Below, one piece after another: positions 18,439 to 27,411 of a stretch of DNA of 64,000 nucleotides (the first letter of the stretch is position 1; every line of letters starts with the position of its first letter). A program made the translations under genes and the position numbers. Source of the DNA: Mesorhizobium sp. WSM3860 (GTDB lineage: Bacteria; Pseudomonadota; Alphaproteobacteria; Rhizobiales; Rhizobiaceae); NCBI RefSeq assembly GCF_002294995.1, contig NZ_NSGF01000011.1, positions 62,001-126,000 on the forward strand, in the 5' to 3' direction. A model generated the notes under the pieces. The model was given only the letters and a program-made list of their open reading frames with translations. It searched no databases and was not told where the DNA came from.

Positions 18439-19251
18439 TTATTCGGGCTTGTCGTCCGGATGACCGAGCTCGCAGAACCAGCCGCCGAGATATTTCACCG
18501 ACGGCCTCTTCGGGTCGGGAATTGGCGTCTTTGCCTCGACCGCAGCGCGGAACGGCTCGGCGCTGTCCTGCGGCATGAATCCCAGATGGTCGGCGCCGCT
18601 GTTGTCGACCATTTTCAGCTTGTTGTTGGATAGGCCGAACGAGATGGTGTGGCCGACGCGCGGCGCCGTCAGCGATGCCTCGACCAGGCGCACGCAGTCG
18701 GCAAAGGAAAGATACGACCACAGCATGCGCCGGTCGGCCGGCTCGGGGAAGGACGAGAAGATGCGCAAGCACACGCTCTCGATGCCGAACTTGTCCCAGT
18801 AGAGCCGGCTGAGGCTTTCGACGAAGTTTTTCGATACGCCATAGAGGCTGTCCGGGCGCACCGGCGCGTCGACCCCGATATGCGCCTCGATCTCGTGATA
18901 GCCGATGGCATGCACCGAGGAGGCATAGACGACGCGCTTCACGCCGTGTTTCCGGGCGCCTTCATAGATGTGGTAGGAGCCGCGTATGCTGGAATCGAGG
19001 ATGGTCTGCCACTCGCATTCGAGCGGCGCGCCGCCGAAATGCACGATCGCATCGCAGTCCTTGGTGGCCGCGATCGTTGCCTCCATGTCGGCAAGATCGA
19101 AGACCGCTTCTTCTTCATGCGGCGCAAGATCGCCGAACGGCTCACGTCCCGCCAGGCGAATCTTGCTTGCCAGCGGCACCAGTCCCTTGCGCAATTGCGA
19201 GCCGAGCCGGCCGGCGGCGCCGGTGATCAATATACGTTCGTAGTGCGGCAT
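18439..19251 (-). CDS. NAD-dependent sugar-acid dehydrogenase of the uronate dehydrogenase (Udh) type
   Basis: Extended SDR-family enzyme. 270 aa: nucleotide-binding ITGAAGRLGSQLRKGL at residues 8-23, the DLADMEAT aspartate, IVHFGGAPLE, a catalytic serine in YASSVHAIGYHE and YGVSK (Y-x3-K). The overall pattern, including RPDSLYGVSKNFVESLSRLYWDKFG, follows Agrobacterium uronate dehydrogenase, which oxidises glucuronate or galacturonate to the lactone. It is the last gene of the long minus-strand operon, 3 bp after the aminotransferase. Its presence among amino-acid-type genes is unexpected, so the substrate may differ. Confidence 0.75.
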   Translation of the reverse strand: MPHYERILITGAAGRLGSQLRKGLVPLASKIRLAGREPFGDLAPHEEEAVFDLADMEATIAATKDCDAIVHFGGAPLECEWQTILDSSIRGSYHIYEGARKHGVKRVVYASSVHAIGYHEIEAHIGVDAPVRPDSLYGVSKNFVESLSRLYWDKFGIESVCLRIFSSFPEPADRRMLWSYLSFADCVRLVEASLTAPRVGHTISFGLSNNKLKMVDNSGADHLGFMPQDSAEPFRAAVEAKTPIPDPKRPSVKYLGGWFCELGHPDDKPE

Positions 19252-19254
19252 CGT

Positions 19255-20457
19255 TTACTCCACTTGCGCGACAGCGGCATTGATCCGCGAGATCGCATCG
19301 GCCAGCACCTCTTCGCCCGTCGCCGTCGAGATGCGGAAATAGGGTGACAGTCCATAGGCGACACCCGGCACCGACGCCACGCGTCCTTCGTTGAGAAGAT
19401 AGTTGGCCACGGCCGCGTCATCCTCCAGGACGACGCCCTTGGGCGTCTTGCGGCCGATCAGGCTGGCGCAGCCGATATAGGCGTAGAACGCGCCTTCCGG
19501 CGGCGACAGCGTCAGTCCGTTGATCTTCCTGATGCCGTCCACAACCAGGTTGCGGCGCGCCTCGAAGGCCTGCCGGAAGCGGGCGACCTCGTCTTGCGGG
19601 CCGTTGAGGGCGGCGACCGTCGCGGCTTGCGCGATGGAGCACACCGACGTGCAGGACTGGCTCTGGATCGTCGACATCGCCTTGATGAGTGGCGCGGGGC
19701 CGGCTGCGTAGCCGACGCGCCAGCCGGTCATCGCGTAAGATTTCGAGACGCCGTTGACGATCAGCGTGCGGTCCTTGAGCTCCGGGCATGCCTTGCCGAA
19801 GGAGACGAATTCGCGTCCGTCGAAGAGGATGTGCTCGTAGATCTCGTCGGAGAGGACAAGCACCTGCGGGTATTTTGCCAGCACCGCGCCCAGCGCCTTG
19901 AGATCGGACTCGGAATAGACCGCGCCAGAAGGGTTTCCGGGCATGTTGAGGAAAAGCCACTTTGTCCTTGCCGTGATTGCCTTTTCCAGCAGTGCCGGCG
20001 TCAACCGGAAGCCGGTTGTCTCCGGGCATTCCACGACGACGGGCTTGCCGCCGAGCAGCTTCACCATTTCCGGATAGGAGACGAAGTAGGGCGCCGGCAG
20101 GATCGCCTCGTCGCCTGGCTCCAGCGTCGCCATCAACGCGTTGAAGATGATCTGCTTGGCGCCGTTGGCGACCACGATGTCGTCGGCCGTGTAGTCCAGC
20201 CCGTTCTCGCGGCAGAACTTGCCAGCCACGGCTTCGCGCACTTCTGCGGTGCCCGCGGCGGCGGTGTAGAGCGTCTGTCCGGCCTTGGCCGCAAAATGCG
20301 CGGCGTCGATGATGTGAAGAGGGGTCGGGAAATCGGGTTCGCCCAACCCGAGGTCGATCACGTCCACACCCTTGGCGCGCAGCGCCTTGGCAGCCTGCGA
20401 AGCCGCCATGGAAGCCGAAGGCTTCACCGCCGAGAGGCGCGAGGCAACGTAACTCAT
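19255..20457 (-). CDS. Class I/II aminotransferase (AspC/AatA-like)
   Basis: PLP-dependent transaminase. 400 aa. The PLP lysine is K239 in GVSKSYAMTGWRVGY; the substrate-binding asparagine region is NMPGNPSGAVY (usual NNPxNPTG); VLSDEIYEHILFDG contains the conserved Asp/Tyr. The start ATG overlaps the stop of hyuB by one base (TAATG), with GGAG about nine bases upstream inside hyuB, so translation is coupled. In this operon it probably deaminates an imported or ring-opened amino acid to a 2-oxo acid. Specificity (aspartate, aromatic or other) cannot be decided here. Confidence 0.88.
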   Translation of the reverse strand: MSYVASRLSAVKPSASMAASQAAKALRAKGVDVIDLGLGEPDFPTPLHIIDAAHFAAKAGQTLYTAAAGTAEVREAVAGKFCRENGLDYTADDIVVANGAKQIIFNALMATLEPGDEAILPAPYFVSYPEMVKLLGGKPVVVECPETTGFRLTPALLEKAITARTKWLFLNMPGNPSGAVYSESDLKALGAVLAKYPQVLVLSDEIYEHILFDGREFVSFGKACPELKDRTLIVNGVSKSYAMTGWRVGYAAGPAPLIKAMSTIQSQSCTSVCSIAQAATVAALNGPQDEVARFRQAFEARRNLVVDGIRKINGLTLSPPEGAFYAYIGCASLIGRKTPKGVVLEDDAAVANYLLNEGRVASVPGVAYGLSPYFRISTATGEEVLADAISRINAAVAQVE

Positions 20458-22073
20458 TAGTCGTTCTCCGAAATGTATCCCTTGGATCGGTCGTTCGCCC
20501 GCGCGGCGGCGCGGCGCTTGGCCGGATCGCCATAGCCGCCGCCGCCCGGCAGTTCCAGGATCAGCCGACGCCCGGCGGGCACGTGCTGCCAGCCCTTGGG
20601 GCGCATCTTTGTGCCGTCGTCGAGCTTGACCACGCCGGCGACAGCCGGCTTGCCGCCATTGCGTCCGCGCGGGGGATGGTTGACGCGGTCGAACATGGCG
20701 GAGAAGTCGAACTCGTGGCCGTCGGTCGCGGCGATCTCGATGATCTGTCCGAGGCCGCCGCGGAATTCGCCATCGCCGCCGGAATTGGGCCGCAGCTCCT
20801 TGCGCCAGATCACGATCGGACCGGTATGCTCCGTCGCCTCAATCGGCATCGTATGGACACCGGACGGGAAGGCCGTCGCCGACAACCCGTCGAGCTCAGG
20901 CCGCGCCCCCATGCCGCCGGAGTTGAACATCAGCACTTCGGCGCGGCGGCCGGACGCGCCGGCGACGGGCCGCGCCGAAATGTGGATGTTCCACAGCGCG
21001 CCGGCGCCTTCGGCGAGGATTTTTCCGGGCAACGCCTTGGAGAACGCGCCAAGCACCAGGTCTGGCACCATGTGCCCGAAGATGTGCCTCAGTGCCACCG
21101 GCGCCGGCCGCACCGCATTCAGGATGTTGACCGGCGACGACACGGTGAAGAAGGCGAGCGATGCGGCATTGTTCGGAATGTCGGGCGCCACCATGCATTT
21201 AAGCGCATAGCAGGCATAGGCCTTGCTGTAGATGATCGGGCAGTTGATGCCCCAGCGGCTCATCGGGTCGGTGCCGGTGAAGTCGACCTCGACAAGGTCC
21301 TCGCGGACCGACACCGTGGCCGCAAGCTTGACCGGCTCGTCGTAGCCGTCGGTCACCAGCTCGTTCGACCAGCTTCCCTTGGGCAGCGCCTCGATGCGTT
21401 CCAGCATGGCGTCGCTGGTGCGTGAGAAGATGAAATCGCCTAACCCATCCAGCGAGGTCAGGCCGATCTCCTTCATCATGTCGACGAGGCGCCGGTGCCC
21501 GACCTCGTTGCAAGCGGCGAGCGAATAGAAATCGCCGACCACCTGGTTGGGCTCGCGGACATTGGCGCGCAGGATGCGGACGAGGTCGAGATTGACCTTC
21601 CCCCTCTCGGCGAACTTCATGATCGGGATCTGGATGCCTTCCTCGTAGACCGACTTGCCGTCGGCGCCGAAGCCGCGTCCGCCGACATCGACGACATGCG
21701 CCGTGCAGGCGAAGAAGGCGACGAGCTCGCCGTTCAGGAAGGACGGCGACACCATGGTGATGTCGTGCAGGTGGCCGGTGCCCTGCCAAGGATCGTTGGT
21801 GACGTAGGTGTCGCCCTCGAACATCTGATCGCGCGGGATTTCGTGCATGAAATGCAGCACCGCCTCGGCCATGGTGTTGACGTGGCCCGGCGTGCCGGTG
21901 ACTGCCTGCGCCAGCATCTGGCCGCGCGGGTCGAACACGCCGGCCGAGAGGTCGCCGGATTCACGCACCGAGGTCGAGAAGGCGGTGCGCAACAAAGTGA
22001 GCGCCTGCTCCTCGACCACCGAGATCAACCGGTTCCACATGACCTGCATGCGGATTTCGCCAATATCGCTCAT
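20457..22073 (-). CDS. hyuB: Hydantoinase B/oxoprolinase family subunit
   Basis: Beta subunit of an ATP-dependent hydantoinase/oxoprolinase/carboxylase-type complex. 538 aa from ATG 22073 (MSDIGEIRMQVMWNRLISVV). Family signatures: STSVRESGDLSAGVFDPRG, GTPGHVNTMAEAV, YVTNDPWQGTGHLHD, and a C-terminal glycine-rich end with LPGGGGYGDP. The longer frame upstream is read-through of another reading frame inside hyuA. The start overlaps the hyuA stop as ATGA. Members open cyclic amides such as N-methylhydantoin or 5-oxoproline, and relatives carboxylate ketones; the substrate here is unknown. Confidence 0.9.
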   Translation of the reverse strand: MSDIGEIRMQVMWNRLISVVEEQALTLLRTAFSTSVRESGDLSAGVFDPRGQMLAQAVTGTPGHVNTMAEAVLHFMHEIPRDQMFEGDTYVTNDPWQGTGHLHDITMVSPSFLNGELVAFFACTAHVVDVGGRGFGADGKSVYEEGIQIPIMKFAERGKVNLDLVRILRANVREPNQVVGDFYSLAACNEVGHRRLVDMMKEIGLTSLDGLGDFIFSRTSDAMLERIEALPKGSWSNELVTDGYDEPVKLAATVSVREDLVEVDFTGTDPMSRWGINCPIIYSKAYACYALKCMVAPDIPNNAASLAFFTVSSPVNILNAVRPAPVALRHIFGHMVPDLVLGAFSKALPGKILAEGAGALWNIHISARPVAGASGRRAEVLMFNSGGMGARPELDGLSATAFPSGVHTMPIEATEHTGPIVIWRKELRPNSGGDGEFRGGLGQIIEIAATDGHEFDFSAMFDRVNHPPRGRNGGKPAVAGVVKLDDGTKMRPKGWQHVPAGRRLILELPGGGGYGDPAKRRAAARANDRSKGYISEND

Positions 22074-24166
22074 GCCTGGCTGCCTTTGCGGATCAGGAGG
22101 ATTGCGCCGTCGCTCTGGATGACGGCGTCGAAGCTGGTGGTGACGACGGTGGATGTTTCGCGCTCGACGATGACCGCGGGGCCCGCGATCCGATCGCCGG
22201 GGCAGAGCGTGTCGCGCTCGACGATGCCGTAGCTGCGCGGCGCGCCGCTGACCGGATCGAACACCTCGCGAGTCGTTCTTGGTCCGCTCGTCTTCTTGCC
22301 AGTTGTGAGCTCGTGCCTGGCGACGGCTGGTCGAACATCCGTCGCCTTGACCGACCAGGTGACGATCTCGATTTCCAGCCCGTCGAGCCCCTCGATGGCG
22401 CGGCCGAAGAAGCGCTGGTAGTTGGTCTCGAACAGTTCCTTGAGCTTGGCAACGGCGTCGTCGCCGAACGGCTCGTCCGTAAGCGGCACGGGGATTTCCC
22501 AACCCTGGCCGGCATAGCGCATGAAGGCGGTGATCTCGCAGACGATCCTGCCGCTGGCGCCGCTGCGCACAAAACCCTCGGCGGAGGCCTTGAGTTCGGC
22601 GAGCAGGGCATTGACTTCGGCCGGCTCGAACCGCGACAGGCGCGTCAGCTTCGAGGCCAGCGCCTCGTAGCCGAACGGCGCCTTGAGGAAGCCGATCGCC
22701 GAGCCGACGCCGGCGCCGCGCGGAACGATGCACCGGTCGATGCCGAGCTTTTCGCACAGCCTTGCCGCGTGAAGCGGGGCGGCGCCGCCGAAGGCGATCA
22801 TCAGATTGTCGGAAATGTTCTTGCCGTTCTCGACCGCGTGGACGCGGGCGGCATTCGCCATATTCTCGTCCACCACCTCACAGATGCCGAAGGCCGTCGA
22901 CATTGCATTCAGCGACAGGCGATCGCCGACATCGCGCATGATCGCCTGCTCGGACGCAGACGTGTCGAGCTTGATCGCTCCGCCGGCGAAATTGTCGGGA
23001 TCGAGCTTGCCGAGCACCAGGTCGGCGTCGGTGATCGCCGGGCGCTTGCCGCCGCGGCCGTAGCAGGCCGGCCCCGGCTCCGAGCCGGCACTCTCCGGCC
23101 CGGTCTGGATACGGCCCATAGCGTCGACCCAGGCGATGGAGCCGCCGCCGGCGCCGATCTCGATCATCTCGATTACGGGGATCGAGATCGGCATGCCCGA
23201 GCCCTTCGAGAAGCGGTAGGTGCGCGCCACTTCGAAGGTTCTCGCCGTGCGCGGCGCATAGTCCTCGATCAGGCAGATTTTGGCGGTGGTGCCGCCCATG
23301 TCGTAGGAGACGACCTTTTCCAGGCCGAAGCGCCTGGCAATGTCGGCCGCGAAGATGGCACCACCCGCCGGGCCGGACTCGACCAGCCGAACCGGAAATT
23401 CCGAGGCGGTTTCCACCGAGATCAGCCCGCCGCCGGAATGGATCATGAAGACGGGGCAGTCGGAGCCCATCTCCTTAAGGCGGGTCTGCAGGCGGGCGAG
23501 ATAGTCGGCCATCTGCGGCCGCACATAGGCGTTGGCACAGACCGTGTTGAAGCGTTCGAACTCGCGCATCTGCGGCGAGACTTCGGCGCTGATCGAGATC
23601 GGAATGCCGAGTTTTCTGGCGAGGATCTCGCGCGCCCGGCGCTCGTGGTCGGGGTTGGCATAGGCGTGGATGAAGCCGATCGCCACCGAGCCGAAGCCGC
23701 CGGCCGCAATGCGGTCGGCGATCTCTTCCAGGCCGGCTTCGTCGAGCGGCTGCAGCTCTTGGCCTTCCGCGCCGATGCGGCCCTGGACGGTGAAGCGATC
23801 CTCGCGCGGGATCAGCGGCGTCGGAAGCTGCAGGTTCAGATCATACTGCTCGAAGCGGTTTTCCGTTCGCATCTCGATCACGTCGCGGAACCCTTCCGTC
23901 GTCACCAGCGCGGTCTTGGCGCCGCGGCGCTCGATGAGCGCATTGGTGGCAAGTGTCGTGCCGTGGATGATGACGCCGATTTCGGACGGCGCAATTCCGG
24001 CATCGCGAATGACGATGGCGATGCCGTCGAGGATCGCCTGCTCGGGAGCCGCATAGTTGGTCAGCACCTTGGTCGAAAACATCGTTCCCCGGACATCGAG
24101 GGCGATGTCGGTGAAGGTGCCGCCAATGTCCGCGCCGAGACGGATGTCGTCAGTTCTGGAAGTCAT
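22070..24166 (-). CDS. hyuA: Hydantoinase A/oxoprolinase family subunit
   Basis: ATP-binding alpha subunit paired with hyuB. 698 aa from ATG 24166 (MTSRTDDIRLGADIGGTFTD), where GADIGGTFTDIALD is the N-terminal ASKHA phosphate motif. IIHGTTLATNALIERRGAKT follows, with YDMGGTTAKICLI as the second phosphate-binding loop and FGGAAPLHAARLCEKLG typical of the family. The start codon overlaps the stop of the TPP-enzyme gene (ATGA), and its own stop overlaps the hyuB start, so the three are translationally coupled. The substrate is unknown. Hydantoinase, oxoprolinase and acetophenone-carboxylase-like activities are all possible. Confidence 0.9.
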   Translation of the reverse strand: MTSRTDDIRLGADIGGTFTDIALDVRGTMFSTKVLTNYAAPEQAILDGIAIVIRDAGIAPSEIGVIIHGTTLATNALIERRGAKTALVTTEGFRDVIEMRTENRFEQYDLNLQLPTPLIPREDRFTVQGRIGAEGQELQPLDEAGLEEIADRIAAGGFGSVAIGFIHAYANPDHERRAREILARKLGIPISISAEVSPQMREFERFNTVCANAYVRPQMADYLARLQTRLKEMGSDCPVFMIHSGGGLISVETASEFPVRLVESGPAGGAIFAADIARRFGLEKVVSYDMGGTTAKICLIEDYAPRTARTFEVARTYRFSKGSGMPISIPVIEMIEIGAGGGSIAWVDAMGRIQTGPESAGSEPGPACYGRGGKRPAITDADLVLGKLDPDNFAGGAIKLDTSASEQAIMRDVGDRLSLNAMSTAFGICEVVDENMANAARVHAVENGKNISDNLMIAFGGAAPLHAARLCEKLGIDRCIVPRGAGVGSAIGFLKAPFGYEALASKLTRLSRFEPAEVNALLAELKASAEGFVRSGASGRIVCEITAFMRYAGQGWEIPVPLTDEPFGDDAVAKLKELFETNYQRFFGRAIEGLDGLEIEIVTWSVKATDVRPAVARHELTTGKKTSGPRTTREVFDPVSGAPRSYGIVERDTLCPGDRIAGPAVIVERETSTVVTTSFDAVIQSDGAILLIRKGSQA

Positions 24167-25833
24167 ACCTTGGCCTTCTGGGAAGCGAGCGCAGCTTCGC
24201 GCATCTGGGAGAGGGTCTGCCGGGGCGTTAGGGCTTCGGGCGAGATGGCGATGTCGAGGACGGCGCCCGTTTCGGACTTGAGCGCCCGCTCGAAGGCCGC
24301 CGCGAAGTCCGCGGTGGATTCGACCCGCTCGGCGTGAAAGCCATAGGCTTTCGCCAGCGTCACGAAGTCTGGATTGTCGAGCGAAGTTCCGGAGACGCGA
24401 GCCGGATAGTTGCGCTCCTGATGCGCGCGGATGGTGCCGTAGATGCCATTGTTGATGATCAGCACGATCGGCTGCGCGCCGGCCTGCATGGCGGTTCCGA
24501 GTTCCTGGCAATTCATCTGGAAGTCGCCGTCACCGGCAAAGCAGACGACGGTGCGCCCCGGATATGCCACCTTCGCCGTGATCGCGGCCGGCAGGCCATA
24601 GCCCATAGCGCCGGATTGCGGGGCAAGCAGGCGCGCTTCCGGCCCAAACTTGAAGAACTTGTTCGGCCACACGGTAAAGTTGCCGGCGCCGTTGGTGAGG
24701 ACGACGTCGGCCGGGAGATTCTCGCGCAGCCAGGTGCTGACCGCGACCATGTCGACCGGGCCGGGCTGCGCGGGCGCAACGAACGTGCCTTCATAGGCCT
24801 TGCGCGCCGCAGCGCGCCACTCGGCCCAGGCGCCTTTGACCGGCGTGAGCGCCCTGGCGAAGGCGTTCGGTCCGGCATGGATACCGATCGCCGGCACATA
24901 GATTTTGCCGAGCTCGCGGTCGGAAGCGTGGACATGGATCAGCTTCTGGCGCGGCACGGGAACTTCCAGCAGAGTGTAGCCGTCCGTCGTCATCTCGCCG
25001 AAACGGACGTTGACGGCGAGGATCACGTCCGCGTCGCGGATCAGGTTTTTCACATGCGACACCATGCCCACGCCGGCCTCGCCGACGAAGACCGGCGAAT
25101 GGTTGTCGAACTGGTCCTGGTAACGGAAGGCTGCCACGACGGGCATGTCAGAGGCCTCGGCGAAAGCCTGAAGCGCCGCGCGTCCATCCGCCGTCCAGTT
25201 GGCGCCGCCCATCAGCAGCACCGGCTTCTCGGCAGCGGCAAGCAATTCGAGCGCGGACGCGATCGCATCCGGGGCCGGCGCGGCTTCGAAAATTGACGCC
25301 GGCCCGCTGAGCGGTGCGGCTTCGGTCATGGCCGTCAGCATGTCTTCCGGCAGCGCGACCACGACCGGGCCGGGCCGTCCGGTCAAGGCGGTGGTCCAGG
25401 CCCGCGCCACGATCTCGGGAAGGCGCTCGACGTCGTCGATCTCAACCGCCCATTTGGCGACGGTTCCGAATACCGCCCGATAGTCGATCTCCTGGAAGGC
25501 TTCGCGGCCCTTCATGTCGGTGCCGACCTGGCCGACGAAGAGGATCATCGGCGAACTGTCCTGCATGGCGGTATGCACGCCGATGCTGGCATTCGTCACG
25601 CCCGGCCCGCGAGTTACGAAGCAAATGCCCGGCGTGCCCGTCAGCTTGCCGTAGGCGGAAGCCATGAAAGCCGCGCCGCCCTCATTGCGGCAAAGCACGT
25701 AATCCAGCTTTCCACGCGTGTCGTGCAGCGCGTCGAGAACGGCGAGATAGCTTTCCCCTGGAACGCCGAAGCTCTTGGTCGCGCCCAAGGCGATCAGGCA
25801 CTCGACAAGAAGGTGACCGCCATTGCGGACCAT
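24163..25833 (-). CDS. Thiamine-diphosphate enzyme, acetolactate-synthase-like (decarboxylase/lyase)
   Basis: TPP-dependent enzyme acting on 2-oxo acids. 556 aa with the usual three domains. The N-terminal Pyr domain has FGVPGESYLAVLDAL and the catalytic glutamate in CRNEGGAAFMASAYG (about 48-62); the central domain is about 190-330; the C-terminal PP domain has the TPP/Mg motif GDGDFQMNCQELGTAM ... IINN. This resembles the large-subunit acetolactate synthase or oxalyl-CoA/benzoylformate decarboxylase group, without a nearby small regulatory subunit, which argues against branched-chain synthesis. It overlaps hyuA by four bases. It probably decarboxylates or condenses a 2-oxo acid in this operon's pathway. 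Confidence 0.88.
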   Translation of the reverse strand: MVRNGGHLLVECLIALGATKSFGVPGESYLAVLDALHDTRGKLDYVLCRNEGGAAFMASAYGKLTGTPGICFVTRGPGVTNASIGVHTAMQDSSPMILFVGQVGTDMKGREAFQEIDYRAVFGTVAKWAVEIDDVERLPEIVARAWTTALTGRPGPVVVALPEDMLTAMTEAAPLSGPASIFEAAPAPDAIASALELLAAAEKPVLLMGGANWTADGRAALQAFAEASDMPVVAAFRYQDQFDNHSPVFVGEAGVGMVSHVKNLIRDADVILAVNVRFGEMTTDGYTLLEVPVPRQKLIHVHASDRELGKIYVPAIGIHAGPNAFARALTPVKGAWAEWRAAARKAYEGTFVAPAQPGPVDMVAVSTWLRENLPADVVLTNGAGNFTVWPNKFFKFGPEARLLAPQSGAMGYGLPAAITAKVAYPGRTVVCFAGDGDFQMNCQELGTAMQAGAQPIVLIINNGIYGTIRAHQERNYPARVSGTSLDNPDFVTLAKAYGFHAERVESTADFAAAFERALKSETGAVLDIAISPEALTPRQTLSQMREAALASQKAKV

Positions 25834-25956
25834 GCTTCGGCATCCTCTTACGCTGGTGGCAAGCGGACGGAGCCTGCCCTTCGAACCTATACCTGCACTC
25901 TGCCCGCCCGACGCGAAATCAAGAAATGCGGTCCAATCGAAAGTTTTTCTTTATTG
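25834..25956. other. Gap inside the long operon with an AT-rich motif
   Basis: 123 bp, the largest gap in the operon below the transporter genes. It includes an AT-rich stretch around 25930-25955 with GAAAGTTTTTC, unlike the GC-rich surroundings. It could be an internal promoter or operator for the TPP enzyme and hyuAB, but no standard element is clear. Confidence 0.35.
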
Positions 25957-27357
25957 TCACGCACGCACCAGAACGCCGGGATTCATCGTGCCCTGCGGGT
26001 CGAACGCGCCCTTCAGGCGCGCCATGAGCTGCCGCTCCACGGAACTGCGAGTCCGGTCGGCCATGGCGATCTTGGCGCGCCCAAGCCCGTGCTCGGCCGC
26101 GAAGCTGCCGCCCATCTCGGTAGCGAGCGCAGCCAGCGCCTCGGCGAATTGTCCCGCCTTGCCGTCGAAATCGGCGCGGCCTTCCGGCGGCGACAGATTG
26201 TAGTGGATGTTGCCGTCGCCGAGATGCCCGAACGGGTTGATCCGCACGCCGGGCAGGATGTCGTCGCAAATCCCGGCACCGGTCTCGATGAAGCGGGCGA
26301 TGGCGCCCGGCGGCACCGAGATGTCGTGCTTCAACTGTTCGCCTTCCAGCCGCTGCCCCTCTGGCTGTTCCTCGCGCAGGCGCCAGAATTGCGTCCGCTG
26401 CGCGCCCGAATTGGCCAGCGCGCCATCCACGACCAGACCTTGCTCCATGCCCCATTCCAACGCTGAAGTCAGGAGGTCGTCGAGGGGAACGCGCGTTGAG
26501 CTCGATGCCATTTCGACGAGCAGATAGACGTCGCCTCGCGCCTCCAACTGATAAGCAAGGTCGGGCAGGTGCTTGAGCGCGAGCGTCAGGCCGACATCGG
26601 AAAAGAATTCAAGCCCGGCCAGGAACTCTCCGGCCTCGCCGCGCAGGAAGGTGCCGAACGAGACGGCGGCGGCAAAGTCGGACATGACCAGGAGCGCACT
26701 CGTCTGCTGCCGGGGCGTGGGATAGAGCCTGAGCACAGCACGCGTCACAATGCCCAGCGTGCCTTCCGCGCCGCAGAAAAGCTTGCGCAACTGATAGCCG
26801 GCATTGTCCTTCTGCACCTCGCGAAGGCCGTCCCATACTGCGCCGTCCGGCGTCACAACCTCGAGGCCAAGCACCAGATCCTGCATCATCCCGTAGCGAA
26901 AGGCCTGGCTGCCACCGGCATTGGTGCCGATCAGGCCGCCGATCCTGGCGCTGCCTTCGGCGCCGAGATGCATCGGAAACATCAGCCTATGCGGCTCCAA
27001 CGCTTCGTGCAGGGAGGCGAGCACGACGCCGGCTTCGACCGCGATCGAACCGCTCTCCTGATCCGGTTCACCGATCGCCGTCATGCGCGAGAGCGAGACG
27101 ATCACCGCGTTCGGCTGTTCCGCGACGGCGCCGCCGCACAGGCCCGTGTTCCCGCCTTGCGGCACAACGGCCAGCCCAGCTTCCCGGCACGCCCTGATGA
27201 CCGCGGCAACTTCAGCGGTGTTCGCGGGTCTGGCAACGCCAAGGGGCGGGACGCCATAGCGGTTGAGCCAGTCGCGTTTGTAGGGCTCGGCATCGCTCTC
27301 CGAAAGCCAGCCTTTCGGTCCGAGAATCTCGCGCAAGGCAACTGCGGGTTCGGCCAT
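25957..27357 (-). CDS. FAD-binding oxidoreductase, GlcD/D-2-hydroxyacid dehydrogenase type
   Basis: Flavoprotein of the vanillyl-alcohol-oxidase fold (FAD_binding_4 plus FAD_oxidase_C), like glycolate oxidase GlcD, D-lactate or D-2-hydroxyglutarate dehydrogenase. 466 aa from ATG 27357 (MAEPAVALREILGPKGW) with AGGT upstream. Signatures: VVPQGGNTGLCGGAV in the FAD domain, HLGAEGSARIGGLIGTNAGG, AEGTLGIVTRAVLRLYP, and the C-terminal GDGNIHYNLSPPEG and EHGLGRAKI. Such enzymes oxidise a D-2-hydroxy acid to the 2-oxo acid. The product could feed the downstream aminotransferase or TPP enzyme. It lies 54 bp after aapP. Confidence 0.88.
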   Translation of the reverse strand: MAEPAVALREILGPKGWLSESDAEPYKRDWLNRYGVPPLGVARPANTAEVAAVIRACREAGLAVVPQGGNTGLCGGAVAEQPNAVIVSLSRMTAIGEPDQESGSIAVEAGVVLASLHEALEPHRLMFPMHLGAEGSARIGGLIGTNAGGSQAFRYGMMQDLVLGLEVVTPDGAVWDGLREVQKDNAGYQLRKLFCGAEGTLGIVTRAVLRLYPTPRQQTSALLVMSDFAAAVSFGTFLRGEAGEFLAGLEFFSDVGLTLALKHLPDLAYQLEARGDVYLLVEMASSSTRVPLDDLLTSALEWGMEQGLVVDGALANSGAQRTQFWRLREEQPEGQRLEGEQLKHDISVPPGAIARFIETGAGICDDILPGVRINPFGHLGDGNIHYNLSPPEGRADFDGKAGQFAEALAALATEMGGSFAAEHGLGRAKIAMADRTRSSVERQLMARLKGAFDPQGTMNPGVLVRA

Positions 27358-27411
27358 AGAAATACCTGATGACGTGCTGCTTTCGGAACGTTGCATCTTC
27401 CCGAATGCCGT

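Noticed and set aside
22313..24337. A 674-codon plus-strand frame opposite hyuA
   Set aside because: hyuA on the minus strand has intact ASKHA motifs and operon overlaps; the antisense frame is rich in R, D, H, A and G with no motif.
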